A stretch of 64,000 bases of DNA, from assembly GCA_963710735.1 (NCBI GenBank), contig CAVQBN010000004.1, positions 248,001 to 312,000 on the forward strand, given 5' to 3'. Under the pieces are notes generated by a model. The model was not told where the DNA came from. It did not search any database and saw only the letters and a program-made list of their open reading frames with translations. Each line of letters begins with the position of its first letter. Position 1 is the first letter of the stretch. Origin of the DNA: FEN-1297 sp963710735. GTDB taxonomy: Bacteria > Bacteroidota > Ignavibacteria > Ignavibacteriales > Ignavibacteriaceae. Positions 55,511-64,000 of this stretch are shown piece by piece. The position numbers and the translations under genes are program-made.

Positions 55511-56308
55511 TCAAATTATTTGTTTTAAAATGTGAATAAGCGAATTTAATCCGGTACCGAACTCGCTTGCCCGATAACGAAGAGTTGATATAAAATCTAT
55601 ACTAAACATAATACCTGCATGGGTAATTACGCAATAGTAAATTGATTTTGTTCTATAAGCCAAAATGCCCAATGCTATTCCGCCCAAAATAGCTCCGAAT
55701 ACTTCAATAGGTGCTTTACCGTCGTGTAAAATTACAAATGGTATCATCTGAATAATTACAGCGTAATATCCAAATTTTTCCTTTAAACCGAAAAGCATGA
55801 ATCCCCGCCAGATAAACTCCCATGCAAATAAATAAAATAATAGGCCGCACTCATAAAGAAAAAATATACTCCATGAATCTCTTGCATTAACAAGCAAGGG
55901 ATAAGTTGCAGCAAATATGGGTTCGGATGAAACAAACCAGATTATCGGTATCATTATTAGAAGAAATATAACCGTTAACTTTAATCCGGTTTTATAATCT
56001 CCTATTGAAATTCCGTAATTTTTAATTTTTTCTTTTAAAATTATCTTTATAATAAGAAAAGGAATTACAAAAAGTGAAATGAAATCTCCGACAAACCAAA
56101 ATGCAAATTCATAATAATTATAATTAGGGTTCGTGCCTAAAAGATCAAAATAATTCTGCCTAAAAAATAATCTGGAAGTATAATACCATGAAATAGTTTG
56201 AATTACTGCAATCGACAAGAAAATCACCAAGACTTTCTTGTCAAGACTCTTTACGATTTCGGCTAAGTCCTTAATCTCATTATTTAAGTTGAATTTCATT
56301 TCCGCCAT
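55511..56308 (-). CDS. CPBP family intramembrane metalloprotease
   Basis: The 265-residue protein has about eight helices. The CPBP motifs appear as AWEFIWRGFML (motif 1, the usual EExxxR partly changed: WEF) and later HDGKAPIEVFGAILG and VITHAGIM (His ligands). Family members process prenylated peptides or act in stress. Its stop overlaps the pdxJ ribosome site. Confidence 0.8.
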   Translation of the reverse strand: MAEMKFNLNNEIKDLAEIVKSLDKKVLVIFLSIAVIQTISWYYTSRLFFRQNYFDLLGTNPNYNYYEFAFWFVGDFISLFVIPFLIIKIILKEKIKNYGISIGDYKTGLKLTVIFLLIMIPIIWFVSSEPIFAATYPLLVNARDSWSIFFLYECGLLFYLFAWEFIWRGFMLFGLKEKFGYYAVIIQMIPFVILHDGKAPIEVFGAILGGIALGILAYRTKSIYYCVITHAGIMFSIDFISTLRYRASEFGTGLNSLIHILKQII

Positions 56309-56466
56309 AATAATTATATGTACATCTTTTTAATTTGGACTTTTAATAATTTACAACATTAATATTTTGCTTTTTTAATTTTCAAAAACAAATTTGTAAT
56401 TTTTTAACGTCAACTAAAAATGTTTTTTTATTATTGATAATGAACTTTTAAATTTTGATAAACCGG

Positions 56467-57621
56467 ATGAAAAATTATTTTCTTCTTATTTTTTTACTGA
56501 TTAACAGCTGTCTCGTTTTTTCCCAGGAAAAAGAGAACAAAATAACTTTTATCGTTACTACTACTAGACTAGCTAAAGATTCTTCGGTATACATTACGGG
56601 TGATAATTCCAAATTGGGATTTTGGAATCCTTCTAAAGTTCGCCTTAAAAAATCAAATGATACAACTTGGGAAAGGATTTTTAATTTCCAGAAGGGAGAA
56701 GAAATAAATTTTAAGTTCACCAAAGGTTCATGGAATAAAGAAGCATTGACATTTAATGGTAAGGTTCCAGGAAATAGTTATTTGAAAGTTAACGGTGATA
56801 CAGTAATTTACGTTTCCATCAGGAAATGGAAAAATGAAATTGAATCGGAAACGAAACCGGAATTTAAGGGACAAATAACAGGCAATGTAAAATATTTCTA
56901 TAACTTAACTGGTAAAGGCATCAAACCAAGAGACATAATTGTATGGCTGCCGCCATCATATAATATTAAAAAGAATAAAAGATACCCCGTACTTTATATG
57001 CAAGACGGTCAAAGCTTATTCGACCCGAAAACTTCAGCTTTTGGAATCGATTGGCAGCTAGATGAAACAGCCGATAGCCTGATCAAAGCGAAAGCTATTA
57101 AGGAAATAATTATTGTTGGTATATATAACACATCAGACCGAAACATCGAATATCTTGATACTCAACTTGGTCATAAATACATGAATTTTGTTGCAAATAA
57201 GTTGAAACCATTCATCGATAAAAATTTTAGAACGCTTCCGGATCGTGAGAATACTGCTGTGGGAGGTTCATCTGCCGGAGCCTTGATTTCTTTTATGTTG
57301 TTATGGGAACATTCAGATGTATTTTCTCAAGCAGCATGCCTTTCACCGGCATTTCACATTGATGATATAGATTATATTCCAAAAGTATTGAATTATCAAG
57401 GTTCTAAAAAGAAAGTACGTTTTTATATTGATGTTGGGACAGACGGACTGGATGCAAGACTTAAGCCCGGCACGGAAGAAATGATAAAAGCCTTAAAGGG
57501 AAAAGGATATATTACAAATAAAGATTTTGAATTTTATATTGCAAAAGGAGCTGAACACAATGAAGCAGCTTGGGCAAAAAGAAATTGGAGGTATCTGGAA
57601 TTTATGTTTGGTAAAAAATAA
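56467..57621 (+). CDS. Secreted esterase with N-terminal CBM20
   Basis: The protein starts at ATG 56467 with a signal peptide (CLVFSQ). A CBM20 starch-binding domain (VYITGDNSKLGFWNP) occupies about residues 20-110, then the esterase domain (PF00756, Fes/esterase D type) with the GxSxG-type nucleophile GGSSAG, and HN near the end (GAEHNEAAW) as catalytic His. It may release sugar esters or bind storage glucan. Monocistronic; convergent to lptB. Confidence 0.85.
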   Translation: MKNYFLLIFLLINSCLVFSQEKENKITFIVTTTRLAKDSSVYITGDNSKLGFWNPSKVRLKKSNDTTWERIFNFQKGEEINFKFTKGSWNKEALTFNGKVPGNSYLKVNGDTVIYVSIRKWKNEIESETKPEFKGQITGNVKYFYNLTGKGIKPRDIIVWLPPSYNIKKNKRYPVLYMQDGQSLFDPKTSAFGIDWQLDETADSLIKAKAIKEIIIVGIYNTSDRNIEYLDTQLGHKYMNFVANKLKPFIDKNFRTLPDRENTAVGGSSAGALISFMLLWEHSDVFSQAACLSPAFHIDDIDYIPKVLNYQGSKKKVRFYIDVGTDGLDARLKPGTEEMIKALKGKGYITNKDFEFYIAKGAEHNEAAWAKRNWRYLEFMFGKK

Positions 57622-57646
57622 ATTCAATTAATCTGAATAGTCAGCA

Positions 57647-58387
57647 TCAAGAATATCTGTCCAATTTAAACTTTTCTCCCAGGTATAATTTTCTAACTTC
57701 TGCGTCTTCAGCTAGTTCTTGAGCTTTACCTTGTTTGAAAATAGTACCATTAATTAAGATATAACCCTTATCAACAATACTAAGAGTTTCGTGTACATTA
57801 TGATCCGTAATCAAAACTCCAATCCCTCGATTTTTCAAATTAGCTACAATATTCATAATATCTTCAACGGCAATTGGATCGACGCCGGCAAACGGCTCAT
57901 CGAGTAAAATGAAACTGGGATCGGTAGCTAAAGATCTAGCAATTTCAGTTCTTCTTCTTTCTCCGCCGCTTAATTGATAACCTTTGCTCTTTCTAATATT
58001 AGTGATACTCAAATCCTCCAACAATTCTTCACATTTTTCTTTCCTTGCTTTCGGATCAAGTTTAATCATTTCCAAAACAGCCAGTAAGTTTTCCTCAACT
58101 GATAATCTTCTAAATACAGAAGCTTCCTGAGGAAGATACCCTATTCCCATTCGAGCTCTTTTGTACATAGGAATATTCGTAATCTCGTTATCATCTAAAA
58201 ATACTTTTCCTTTATCAGGTTTAATCATCCCGACGATCATATAAAAAGTTGTTGTTTTACCGGCACCATTCGGACCTAAAAGCCCGACTATTTCTCCCTT
58301 AGAAACCTGTACAGAAGCTTTATTTACAACCGCTCGTTTTTTATAAACCTTTACTAAATCTTCACTTTTTAATGTCGTTGAACTCAT
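57647..58387 (-). CDS. lptB: LPS transport ATPase LptB
   Basis: The 246-residue ATPase has Walker A GPNGAGKTT, signature QLSGGERRR, Walker B FILLDEPFAGVDP and switch ITDH. It powers LptBFG extraction of LPS. Last gene of the kdsA-lptB operon. Confidence 0.95.
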   Translation of the reverse strand: MSSTTLKSEDLVKVYKKRAVVNKASVQVSKGEIVGLLGPNGAGKTTTFYMIVGMIKPDKGKVFLDDNEITNIPMYKRARMGIGYLPQEASVFRRLSVEENLLAVLEMIKLDPKARKEKCEELLEDLSITNIRKSKGYQLSGGERRRTEIARSLATDPSFILLDEPFAGVDPIAVEDIMNIVANLKNRGIGVLITDHNVHETLSIVDKGYILINGTIFKQGKAQELAEDAEVRKLYLGEKFKLDRYS

Positions 58388-58458
58388 TATTTTTTCTATT
58401 TGTAATTTCTATTATTCCATTAATTATTAAAAAAGTTACATAAACAATAATCAATATA

Positions 58459-59925
58459 CTATTTAATATTAAATTTTTTATTTTTTATCACCGGCAATGT
58501 ACTAGAAAATTTCTTTTGAGAGATGATGGATAACAATTCATTTTTAAATGGTCTGTTTTTATGAATGATAAAACCAGGAAGAGTAAATGATAACTCATCT
58601 CCTTTTACTTTATTTTCAGGATAAAACTCACTTGTAGGAGTACCGTAAAGTTTTACAGTACTAACTTTTTTATCTTCAAAATAAATTTTGGAGGTTTCAG
58701 ATGAAGATTTAGTTAAACCGTTAGGAGAATTATCATTATATAAATAATAAATACTGTGTACGCCGCCGTATACTTCTGTTAATCTTATCCCGGTATCATT
58801 AAAAAATATGATTATTTTACTTCCGGACATTTGGTCAAATCTCTTTTTATAAATTTCATTCTGTGACATTATAAAAGCATTATTATCAACCTCAAGCTTA
58901 GTTATCTTATTTTTAATCAAGAATATTGTCACCGAGTCACCTGTTAGCTGCGAATTTTCATACCAAATTACAGGCTGCTTAGCATGTGTATTAATTTTTT
59001 TTGTTACAATTAAACCCTTAGTTCTATAATATTCAGTAAAATCATTTCTAGATGCAAAGGCACCTCGTACTATTTTTACGGAATCTTCCGCTTTAAAAAC
59101 ATTTAAAGTATCTCGGTAAGCTTCCATTTTCTCCGATTTAATTACTAGCGTATCCAGCTGCATTACAAGGATGGTATCTTTAACATTATTTGATGAAGAA
59201 GTATCTATTTTTTTTATATAAGAAGTATCAATTTGAATGAACAAAGGATTTTTATCAATTAGTGAATAATGTTTAGCCGGATAATCTTCAAGGTGATCTC
59301 CGTATATAAAAGAATTATTTGCGGTGCTGCTAACTCTTACATTTTTAAATGCATACGTAATTTTTGTTTCTCTAAAATGAATTAAGCTATCTGCAACTAT
59401 AATATTGCTTGATTGGATAATTTTTACATTTCCAACTGCGACAGCCTTTCCTTCATCTCTGAAATAAGTAAGTGCATTTGAAGTTAAGGTAGAAGAAGTA
59501 TCAAATAAATTAACATTAGTTTCAAATACAGCTTTATGCTGATTAAAAAAATAAACACCCGAATCCGCGGTTAGAATTACTTTTTTATCATCAAGTTTAA
59601 GTCCAGAAACTGATTTTGCCTTTCGTTCATTACCATAATAAAAAGCACGCGGTGTAATTATGGTCAAGGTATCTTGAGTTGCAATAACATTGCCGATAAG
59701 TTCAGCATCATTTCTAGAGAGGTATTGAATCGCATGATTACAAGTTATTTTCACATTACCTTGAGTTAGGATTACGTGGCCAAATACTTCACGAATTGAT
59801 TCACCGCTAATCATTCTTCCAACAAGACTATCTCCAACAACAGTAATATATTGTTCTTGCTGCGCATAAGATTTTAATGCTGCCAAGATAAATATTACTA
59901 ATACCAAATATTTTTTAAATGCCAT
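58459..59925 (-). CDS. OstA-like LPS transport protein (LptA/LptD N-terminal type)
   Basis: The 488-residue protein has a signal peptide (ALKSYAQ) and repeated OstA/LptA-type beta-jellyroll segments (GHVILTQGNVKITCNHAIQ, AVAVGNVKIIQSSNIIVADS). This would form the periplasmic bridge carrying LPS. Long OstA proteins without a barrel are usual in Bacteroidota. It sits between lptB and lptC. Confidence 0.85.
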   Translation of the reverse strand: MAFKKYLVLVIFILAALKSYAQQEQYITVVGDSLVGRMISGESIREVFGHVILTQGNVKITCNHAIQYLSRNDAELIGNVIATQDTLTIITPRAFYYGNERKAKSVSGLKLDDKKVILTADSGVYFFNQHKAVFETNVNLFDTSSTLTSNALTYFRDEGKAVAVGNVKIIQSSNIIVADSLIHFRETKITYAFKNVRVSSTANNSFIYGDHLEDYPAKHYSLIDKNPLFIQIDTSYIKKIDTSSSNNVKDTILVMQLDTLVIKSEKMEAYRDTLNVFKAEDSVKIVRGAFASRNDFTEYYRTKGLIVTKKINTHAKQPVIWYENSQLTGDSVTIFLIKNKITKLEVDNNAFIMSQNEIYKKRFDQMSGSKIIIFFNDTGIRLTEVYGGVHSIYYLYNDNSPNGLTKSSSETSKIYFEDKKVSTVKLYGTPTSEFYPENKVKGDELSFTLPGFIIHKNRPFKNELLSIISQKKFSSTLPVIKNKKFNIK

Positions 59926-59970
59926 TATAAATATTTTATGAGTTTATGAAAAGTTTAAATAATTTTCGAC

Positions 59971-60543
59971 TCACTTTTCCCGGGATTTCTTTTTACTTGT
60001 ATTCTGTTTCGTTGTATCTAATCTGGTTATATAAGTTATATTATAAATTGTATAATTTCTTAAGCCCTGGTCCGATTCGAATCCGTATCCTTGTATTTTT
60101 TCTTTTGGGGAAATTATAGTAACAAATTTATCAGAAGTTATTTTCCTATCCTTATTTTTCCATTCTAATTCTTGTGTTTTTAAAGTAACGCCGCTATCAC
60201 TCACAGCAACTACACTATCAATTGCATATAAGTCTTTTGTAATATCGTTTACTCTTCCTTTATGTGCTGTTAGAGTAGTAGTTTTTTCGCCCTGTGGATT
60301 GAAAAATAAAACCGTAATGTTACTATCAAGCAAAGTTTCAGACGGCTGATCAAAGACACTCATATGCCCGGCATATAAAATGGCTTTAGTTCTTGCGGAA
60401 TCACTAAAAAAGACGGTGTCTCCCCAGCTTTCCTGAGCAGGGAGTTTAGATGCCTGGATTGAAAAATTGATGGTAGGTTTTACGTTATTTTGCCCGCAAC
60501 CGGAGGCTAAGATAAATACAAATAATATGCTTAAATATTTCAT
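59971..60543 (-). CDS. lptC: LptC-like lipoprotein
   Basis: The 190-residue protein has a lipobox ASGC at residues 13-16 and an LptC/OstA fold segment (LTAHKGRVNDITKDLYAID). It should link LptBFG to the periplasmic bridge. It overlaps the kdsD stop by four bases. Confidence 0.85.
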   Translation of the reverse strand: MKYLSILFVFILASGCGQNNVKPTINFSIQASKLPAQESWGDTVFFSDSARTKAILYAGHMSVFDQPSETLLDSNITVLFFNPQGEKTTTLTAHKGRVNDITKDLYAIDSVVAVSDSGVTLKTQELEWKNKDRKITSDKFVTIISPKEKIQGYGFESDQGLRNYTIYNITYITRLDTTKQNTSKKKSREK

Positions 60544-61517
60544 CTTTGGCGCAAACCAAGATTAATAAGATCATGAAGATGAATTATACCGATCGGCTTT
60601 TTGCTCTCATCAATTATTATCATTGTTGTAATTTTAAAATTTTCCATTTGCTGCAAGGCAAAAGAAGCTAAATAATTTTCATTCATAACTTTTGGATTTT
60701 TAGTCATTAGATCTTTAGCTCTTAGATTTTTTATATCAAGTGTCTTTTCCAGCAGACGCCTCAAATCTCCATCGGTAATAACCCCTGCAAGAATACCATC
60801 ATCGTTTATTACCGTAGTAGTACCTAATCTTTTACTTGTAATTTCAAGTATAACGTCCTTAATAGAAGCATCTACTTGAACTGTCGGAATATTATTTCCT
60901 TTTATCATAATTTCTTTTATCTCAAGAGACAATCTCTTACCGAGACTTCCTCCAGGATGCAGATATGCGAAATCTTCAACTGTAAAACCCCGTTTCTGAA
61001 GCAGCGCAATTGATAAAGCATCTCCCATTACAAGCGTTGCGGTTGTTGACGCAGTAGGTGCAAGATCGTGAGGACAGGCTTCTTCTTTAACTTCAATATT
61101 CAGAAAGATATCACATTCAATTCCCAGCTTTGAATTCTTTGTTCCGGACATTGCAATTAGTGTTACCTTCAATCTTTTTAATAAAGGGAGAAGATTAGAA
61201 ATTTCTTCGGTGTTGCCGCTCTTTGAAACTAGAATTACAACATCTTCTTTTCTTACCATACCTAAATCACCGTGAAGTGCATCCGTGGGATGTAAATAAA
61301 TTGCGGCGGTTCCTGTAGAATTTAAAGTAGCGACAATTTTTCTGGCTATCAAACCGGATTTTCCCATACCGGTTAAAACAACACGCCCTTTACATTTATA
61401 AATTTCCTCGACAGCTTTTACAAATTCTCCATCTATACTTTCAGATAAACCGGCAACTGCTTCGGCTTCAATTCTAACTACTTCTCTCCCCTTTTGAATA
61501 ATTTCATCAGATGTCAA
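60540..61517 (-). CDS. kdsD: Arabinose-5-phosphate isomerase
   Basis: The 325-residue protein has an N-terminal SIS domain (VVLTGMGKSGLIARKIVATL, then SKSGNTEE) and a C-terminal CBS pair. It makes D-arabinose 5-phosphate, the precursor used by KdsA for Kdo synthesis. Confidence 0.95.
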   Translation of the reverse strand: MTSDEIIQKGREVVRIEAEAVAGLSESIDGEFVKAVEEIYKCKGRVVLTGMGKSGLIARKIVATLNSTGTAAIYLHPTDALHGDLGMVRKEDVVILVSKSGNTEEISNLLPLLKRLKVTLIAMSGTKNSKLGIECDIFLNIEVKEEACPHDLAPTASTTATLVMGDALSIALLQKRGFTVEDFAYLHPGGSLGKRLSLEIKEIMIKGNNIPTVQVDASIKDVILEITSKRLGTTTVINDDGILAGVITDGDLRRLLEKTLDIKNLRAKDLMTKNPKVMNENYLASFALQQMENFKITTMIIIDESKKPIGIIHLHDLINLGLRQR

Positions 61518-61520
61518 TGT

Positions 61521-62300
61521 TTAACCTCGCTTGAACAATTTAAAAATCTTTTTCTTTTCAATTTTATTTTTTTGATCGTTATTAAAAAGTGAATAATCCA
61601 GATCAATATGTTTTAAATATTTATTATATAACAAGAAAGCAGAAATAATTTCATTGGATGTAAATGTATCAAGTTCTTGAAACAATAATGCAGGTTTAAA
61701 TACTGCATCAGATTTCTTGATCCCTTTTACAATCATAAGGTGATTATAAAAATTACTTACCGGTATCAGGTGGTTAACTCCGGTATTATAATCATGCACC
61801 CATAATCTTTTATGTTTTGGGGCAATAGCAATAATATACATGTCAGGAACTAAAACAACTTCTCTAACAATTGAATTATCTCCAGGAGCATTTTTCCCGG
61901 GCGACCAATCAGAATAACTCCATTGATTAATCAATGATAAATTATTTAAATTTTGTTCATTATTAGAATATGATATTTCTACTTCGATATTATTTTCAAC
62001 CTGCTCGTGAATAATAATATCAATTTCTAACTCACTATACTTAATAGTACCAACTGCAAAAACAGGAGAAGACGGGCCTGATCTATCCGGTTTATCTTCT
62101 TTATTTCCTAGAATTAAGTCACCGCTACCAAAATTTCCGAAACCAATTACATATAAATCTTTTATGTTTTCCCAAACAGCTTTATAACCAGGCTTGTTTT
62201 CCGGTAATACCGATAAAATAAATCTTTTCTCATTATCATTTAATTTTCTTGGGAAATCTTTCTCGACATTACCTGAACTATTTTCATTTAATTGATTCAA
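61521..62300 (-). CDS. Conserved hypothetical protein in LPS operon
   Basis: The 259-residue soluble protein carries a hydrophilic N-terminus and the segment FGNFGSGDLILGNKEDKPDRS. The C-terminal end is KKKIFKLFKRG. No family is recognised. Its position between kdsA and kdsD, spaced only 3 bases from the latter, suggests a role in Kdo/LPS metabolism or a cytoplasmic adaptor. Confidence 0.7.
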   Translation of the reverse strand: MNQLNENSSGNVEKDFPRKLNDNEKRFILSVLPENKPGYKAVWENIKDLYVIGFGNFGSGDLILGNKEDKPDRSGPSSPVFAVGTIKYSELEIDIIIHEQVENNIEVEISYSNNEQNLNNLSLINQWSYSDWSPGKNAPGDNSIVREVVLVPDMYIIAIAPKHKRLWVHDYNTGVNHLIPVSNFYNHLMIVKGIKKSDAVFKPALLFQELDTFTSNEIISAFLLYNKYLKHIDLDYSLFNNDQKNKIEKKKIFKLFKRG

Positions 62301-62345
62301 TTAAATATAATTTTTATTTGCAATTTTTCATCAATAACAAATCGA

Positions 62346-63158
62346 TTAATAATGCTTTGTTATTTTGTCAATTCCTTTTATTTCTACCAGTAAATCTCTT
62401 AGTTCACTAAGTGGAAGCTGACTATCTGCATCACTTAATGCTTCTTTAGGATTTGGGTGAACTTCAAGGAACAGTGCGTCTATTCCAACAGCGGTGGCGG
62501 CACGAGCAAGCGGCTTGATAAATCTAGGTTCACCTCCGCTTGTGTTGCCTTTACTTGGAAGCTGCACCGAATGAGTTGCATCCATCACGACCGGGTAACC
62601 AAATTCTTTCATAATAATTAATGAACGCATATCCACCACCAAATTATGATAGCCGAATGTTGTACCCCGTTCGGTCAGTAAAATCTTTTTATTCCCGGTT
62701 GATTCAACTTTTTCAGCAACATGCTTCATATCATCCGGCGCAAGAAACTGACCCTTCTTTATGTTTATAATTTTTCCAGTTTTACCTGCTGCAATTAATA
62801 AATCCGTTTGACGAGAAAGAAAAGCAGGAATTTGCAAAACATCAACAACCTCAGATGCTTTATCTATTTCCTCAATAGTATGAACATCAGTTAAAATTGG
62901 AATATTGAAATCTTTTTTAGCTTTTTCAAGAATCTTTAATGCTTTGTCATCACCAAGTCCAATAAAAGAATTGATGCTGGTTCTATTAGCCTTTTTATAA
63001 CTCGCTTTGAAAATGAAAGGGATATCCAATTCATAAGTAATTTTTTGGATAGATTCAGCAGTGCTTAATACCATTTGTTCATTCTCAACGACACAAGGGC
63101 CTGCGATAAGAACAAAAGGATTATTATTTCCAATTTTGATATTATTTATTTCAACCAT
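62346..63158 (-). CDS. kdsA: 3-deoxy-8-phosphooctulonate synthase
   Basis: The 270-residue enzyme has VLIAGPCVVEN, FKASYKKANRTS (phosphoenolpyruvate site), LTDVH, and ERGTTFGYHNLVVDMRS. It condenses arabinose 5-phosphate with PEP to make Kdo 8-phosphate, the first gene of the LPS operon. Confidence 0.96.
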   Translation of the reverse strand: MVEINNIKIGNNNPFVLIAGPCVVENEQMVLSTAESIQKITYELDIPFIFKASYKKANRTSINSFIGLGDDKALKILEKAKKDFNIPILTDVHTIEEIDKASEVVDVLQIPAFLSRQTDLLIAAGKTGKIINIKKGQFLAPDDMKHVAEKVESTGNKKILLTERGTTFGYHNLVVDMRSLIIMKEFGYPVVMDATHSVQLPSKGNTSGGEPRFIKPLARAATAVGIDALFLEVHPNPKEALSDADSQLPLSELRDLLVEIKGIDKITKHY

Positions 63159-63474
63159 AAAAGAATTCTATTTTATTTGAATTTTATTAACCAAATATAA
63201 AGAAAAACATATATTTATTTAATCTAAAAATAAAATGCTAACATTCAGTGAAAAGTGCAAACTTGTATTTGTATTGAATAATATATTTCACCTTCTATTA
63301 AGATAATACGTTGATGAAATAGGATGTGATTTGGTTATAATCCGAGACACAATTAAATCAAGAACCTTTCAAATTTCAATTTTATATAGTATAATTCGAT
63401 GCGGAAAAAGTATGAACCTTCAAATGAGTTTTAAGAAATTTAATAATATTGATCAATAAAATTGAGTTGTTAAA
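63159..63474. other. AT-rich divergent spacer
   Basis: The 316-bp region lies between the divergent kdsA and PIG-L genes and presumably holds both promoters. I see no distinct repeat or RNA element in it. Confidence 0.4.
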
Positions 63475-64000
63475 GTGATTACCAAAAATAAAGCACACCT
63501 GTTAAAAGTTTTTGTCTTTTTATTTATATCAAATTTATCATTTGCCCAATCCGACCAAGTAATTAATTCATCCAATTTAAAATTATCACTGGATAAATTA
63601 AACGTACTTGGAAGCGTTTTATATATTGCTGCGCATCCTGACGATGAGAACAATGCATTGCTTGCTTACTTTGCAAAAGGAAAACTATTAAGGACGGGTT
63701 ATTTATCATTAACTCGCGGCGATGGAGGACAAAATTTAGTCGGAACCGAACAGGGCGATATGCTTGGAGTTCTTAGAACTCAGGAATTATTAGCAGCTAG
63801 AAGAATAGACGGTGCTCAACAATTTTTCTCAAGAGCAATCGATTTTGGTTTTTCAAAAACAGCAGAAGAAACACTGCGTTTTTGGGGAAAAGAAAAAATA
63901 TTATCCGATGTAGTTTGGATAATTAGGAAATTCAGGCCGGATATAATAATTACACGTTTTCATGGAACAAAAGAGGATGGACATGGAAATCATATTGCTT
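63475..64000 (+). CDS. PIG-L (LmbE) family deacetylase, C-terminus beyond window
   Basis: Translation from GTG at 63475 gives a signal peptide ending LSFAQ, then the Zn-binding AHPDDE motif and RGDGGQN. The third ligand is in the DGHGNH motif near the window end. Such enzymes deacetylate N-acetylated sugars. Secretion and the long N-terminus suggest the large Bacteroidota type. The frame is open to the window end. Confidence 0.9.
   Translation, partial: MITKNKAHLLKVFVFLFISNLSFAQSDQVINSSNLKLSLDKLNVLGSVLYIAAHPDDENNALLAYFAKGKLLRTGYLSLTRGDGGQNLVGTEQGDMLGVLRTQELLAARRIDGAQQFFSRAIDFGFSKTAEETLRFWGKEKILSDVVWIIRKFRPDIIITRFHGTKEDGHGNHIA

Overview
The window is a low-GC bacterial chromosome segment that most resembles Ignavibacteria (Bacteroidota/Chlorobi group). 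Pointers are two secreted proteins ending in a type IX secretion (T9SS) sorting domain with the YPNPFNP motif, promoter-like sites of the Bacteroidota TTG / TAnnTTTG type, a caa3-type cytochrome oxidase subunit, and an Lpt/Kdo operon showing a Gram-negative envelope. The taxonomic placement is inference from gene content; no rRNA is present.

Layout. 1-6.3 kb: the end of coxB, a frameshifted methyltransferase, a Tat-exported amidase broken by three indels, an AlkZ-like protein and small envelope proteins. 6.3-14.5 kb: a two-component system divergent from a nonaheme secreted cytochrome c, a broken lipoprotein/outer-membrane pair, and three decayed tails of a tyrosine recombinase, two of them split by the same 20-bp hairpin. 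14.5-34 kb: an accessory island of carbon-storage and fermentation genes (phosphoglucomutase remnant, glycogen phosphorylase, acetate kinase, sugar porter, phosphoketolase) with stress genes (decayed NarL-type regulator, HPF, UspA, DUF2383, PRC-barrel, YihY, M50 protease). Together these could turn stored glycogen into acetyl-phosphate and ATP in energy-limited cells. Inside it lies an AT-rich three-gene operon (20.7-23.8 kb): two divergent acetate-kinase homologues and a FolE2 homologue that has lost its catalytic residues. It is wedged into the scars of a tandem duplication and is the strongest candidate for an undescribed system.

34-41 kb: MscS channel, mlaEFD lipid-transport genes and small envelope proteins (coiled-coil lipoproteins, YtxH, LysM). 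Three of these, plus two paralogous small membrane proteins in the island, are preceded by the same roughly 40-bp element at a fixed distance from a promoter-like site, suggesting a regulon. 41-53 kb: a T9SS glycosyl hydrolase lying between tRNA-Val(CAC) and a D-arm-less copy of that tRNA; a proline dehydrogenase (broken) - DapA-type aldolase - alanine:glyoxylate aminotransferase set resembling mammalian hydroxyproline catabolism; a broken outer-membrane protein; an MFSD1-like carrier and an OPT peptide transporter. 53-64 kb: a satD/DUF3307 pair behind three 19-bp palindromes repeating every 28 bp, pdxJ, a CPBP protease, a CBM20-esterase, the kdsA-x-kdsD-lptC-ostA-lptB operon, and the start of a PIG-L deacetylase.

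At least a dozen genes carry frameshifts or truncations. Some look like single-base homopolymer errors, others are true decay, and raw reads are needed to separate them.
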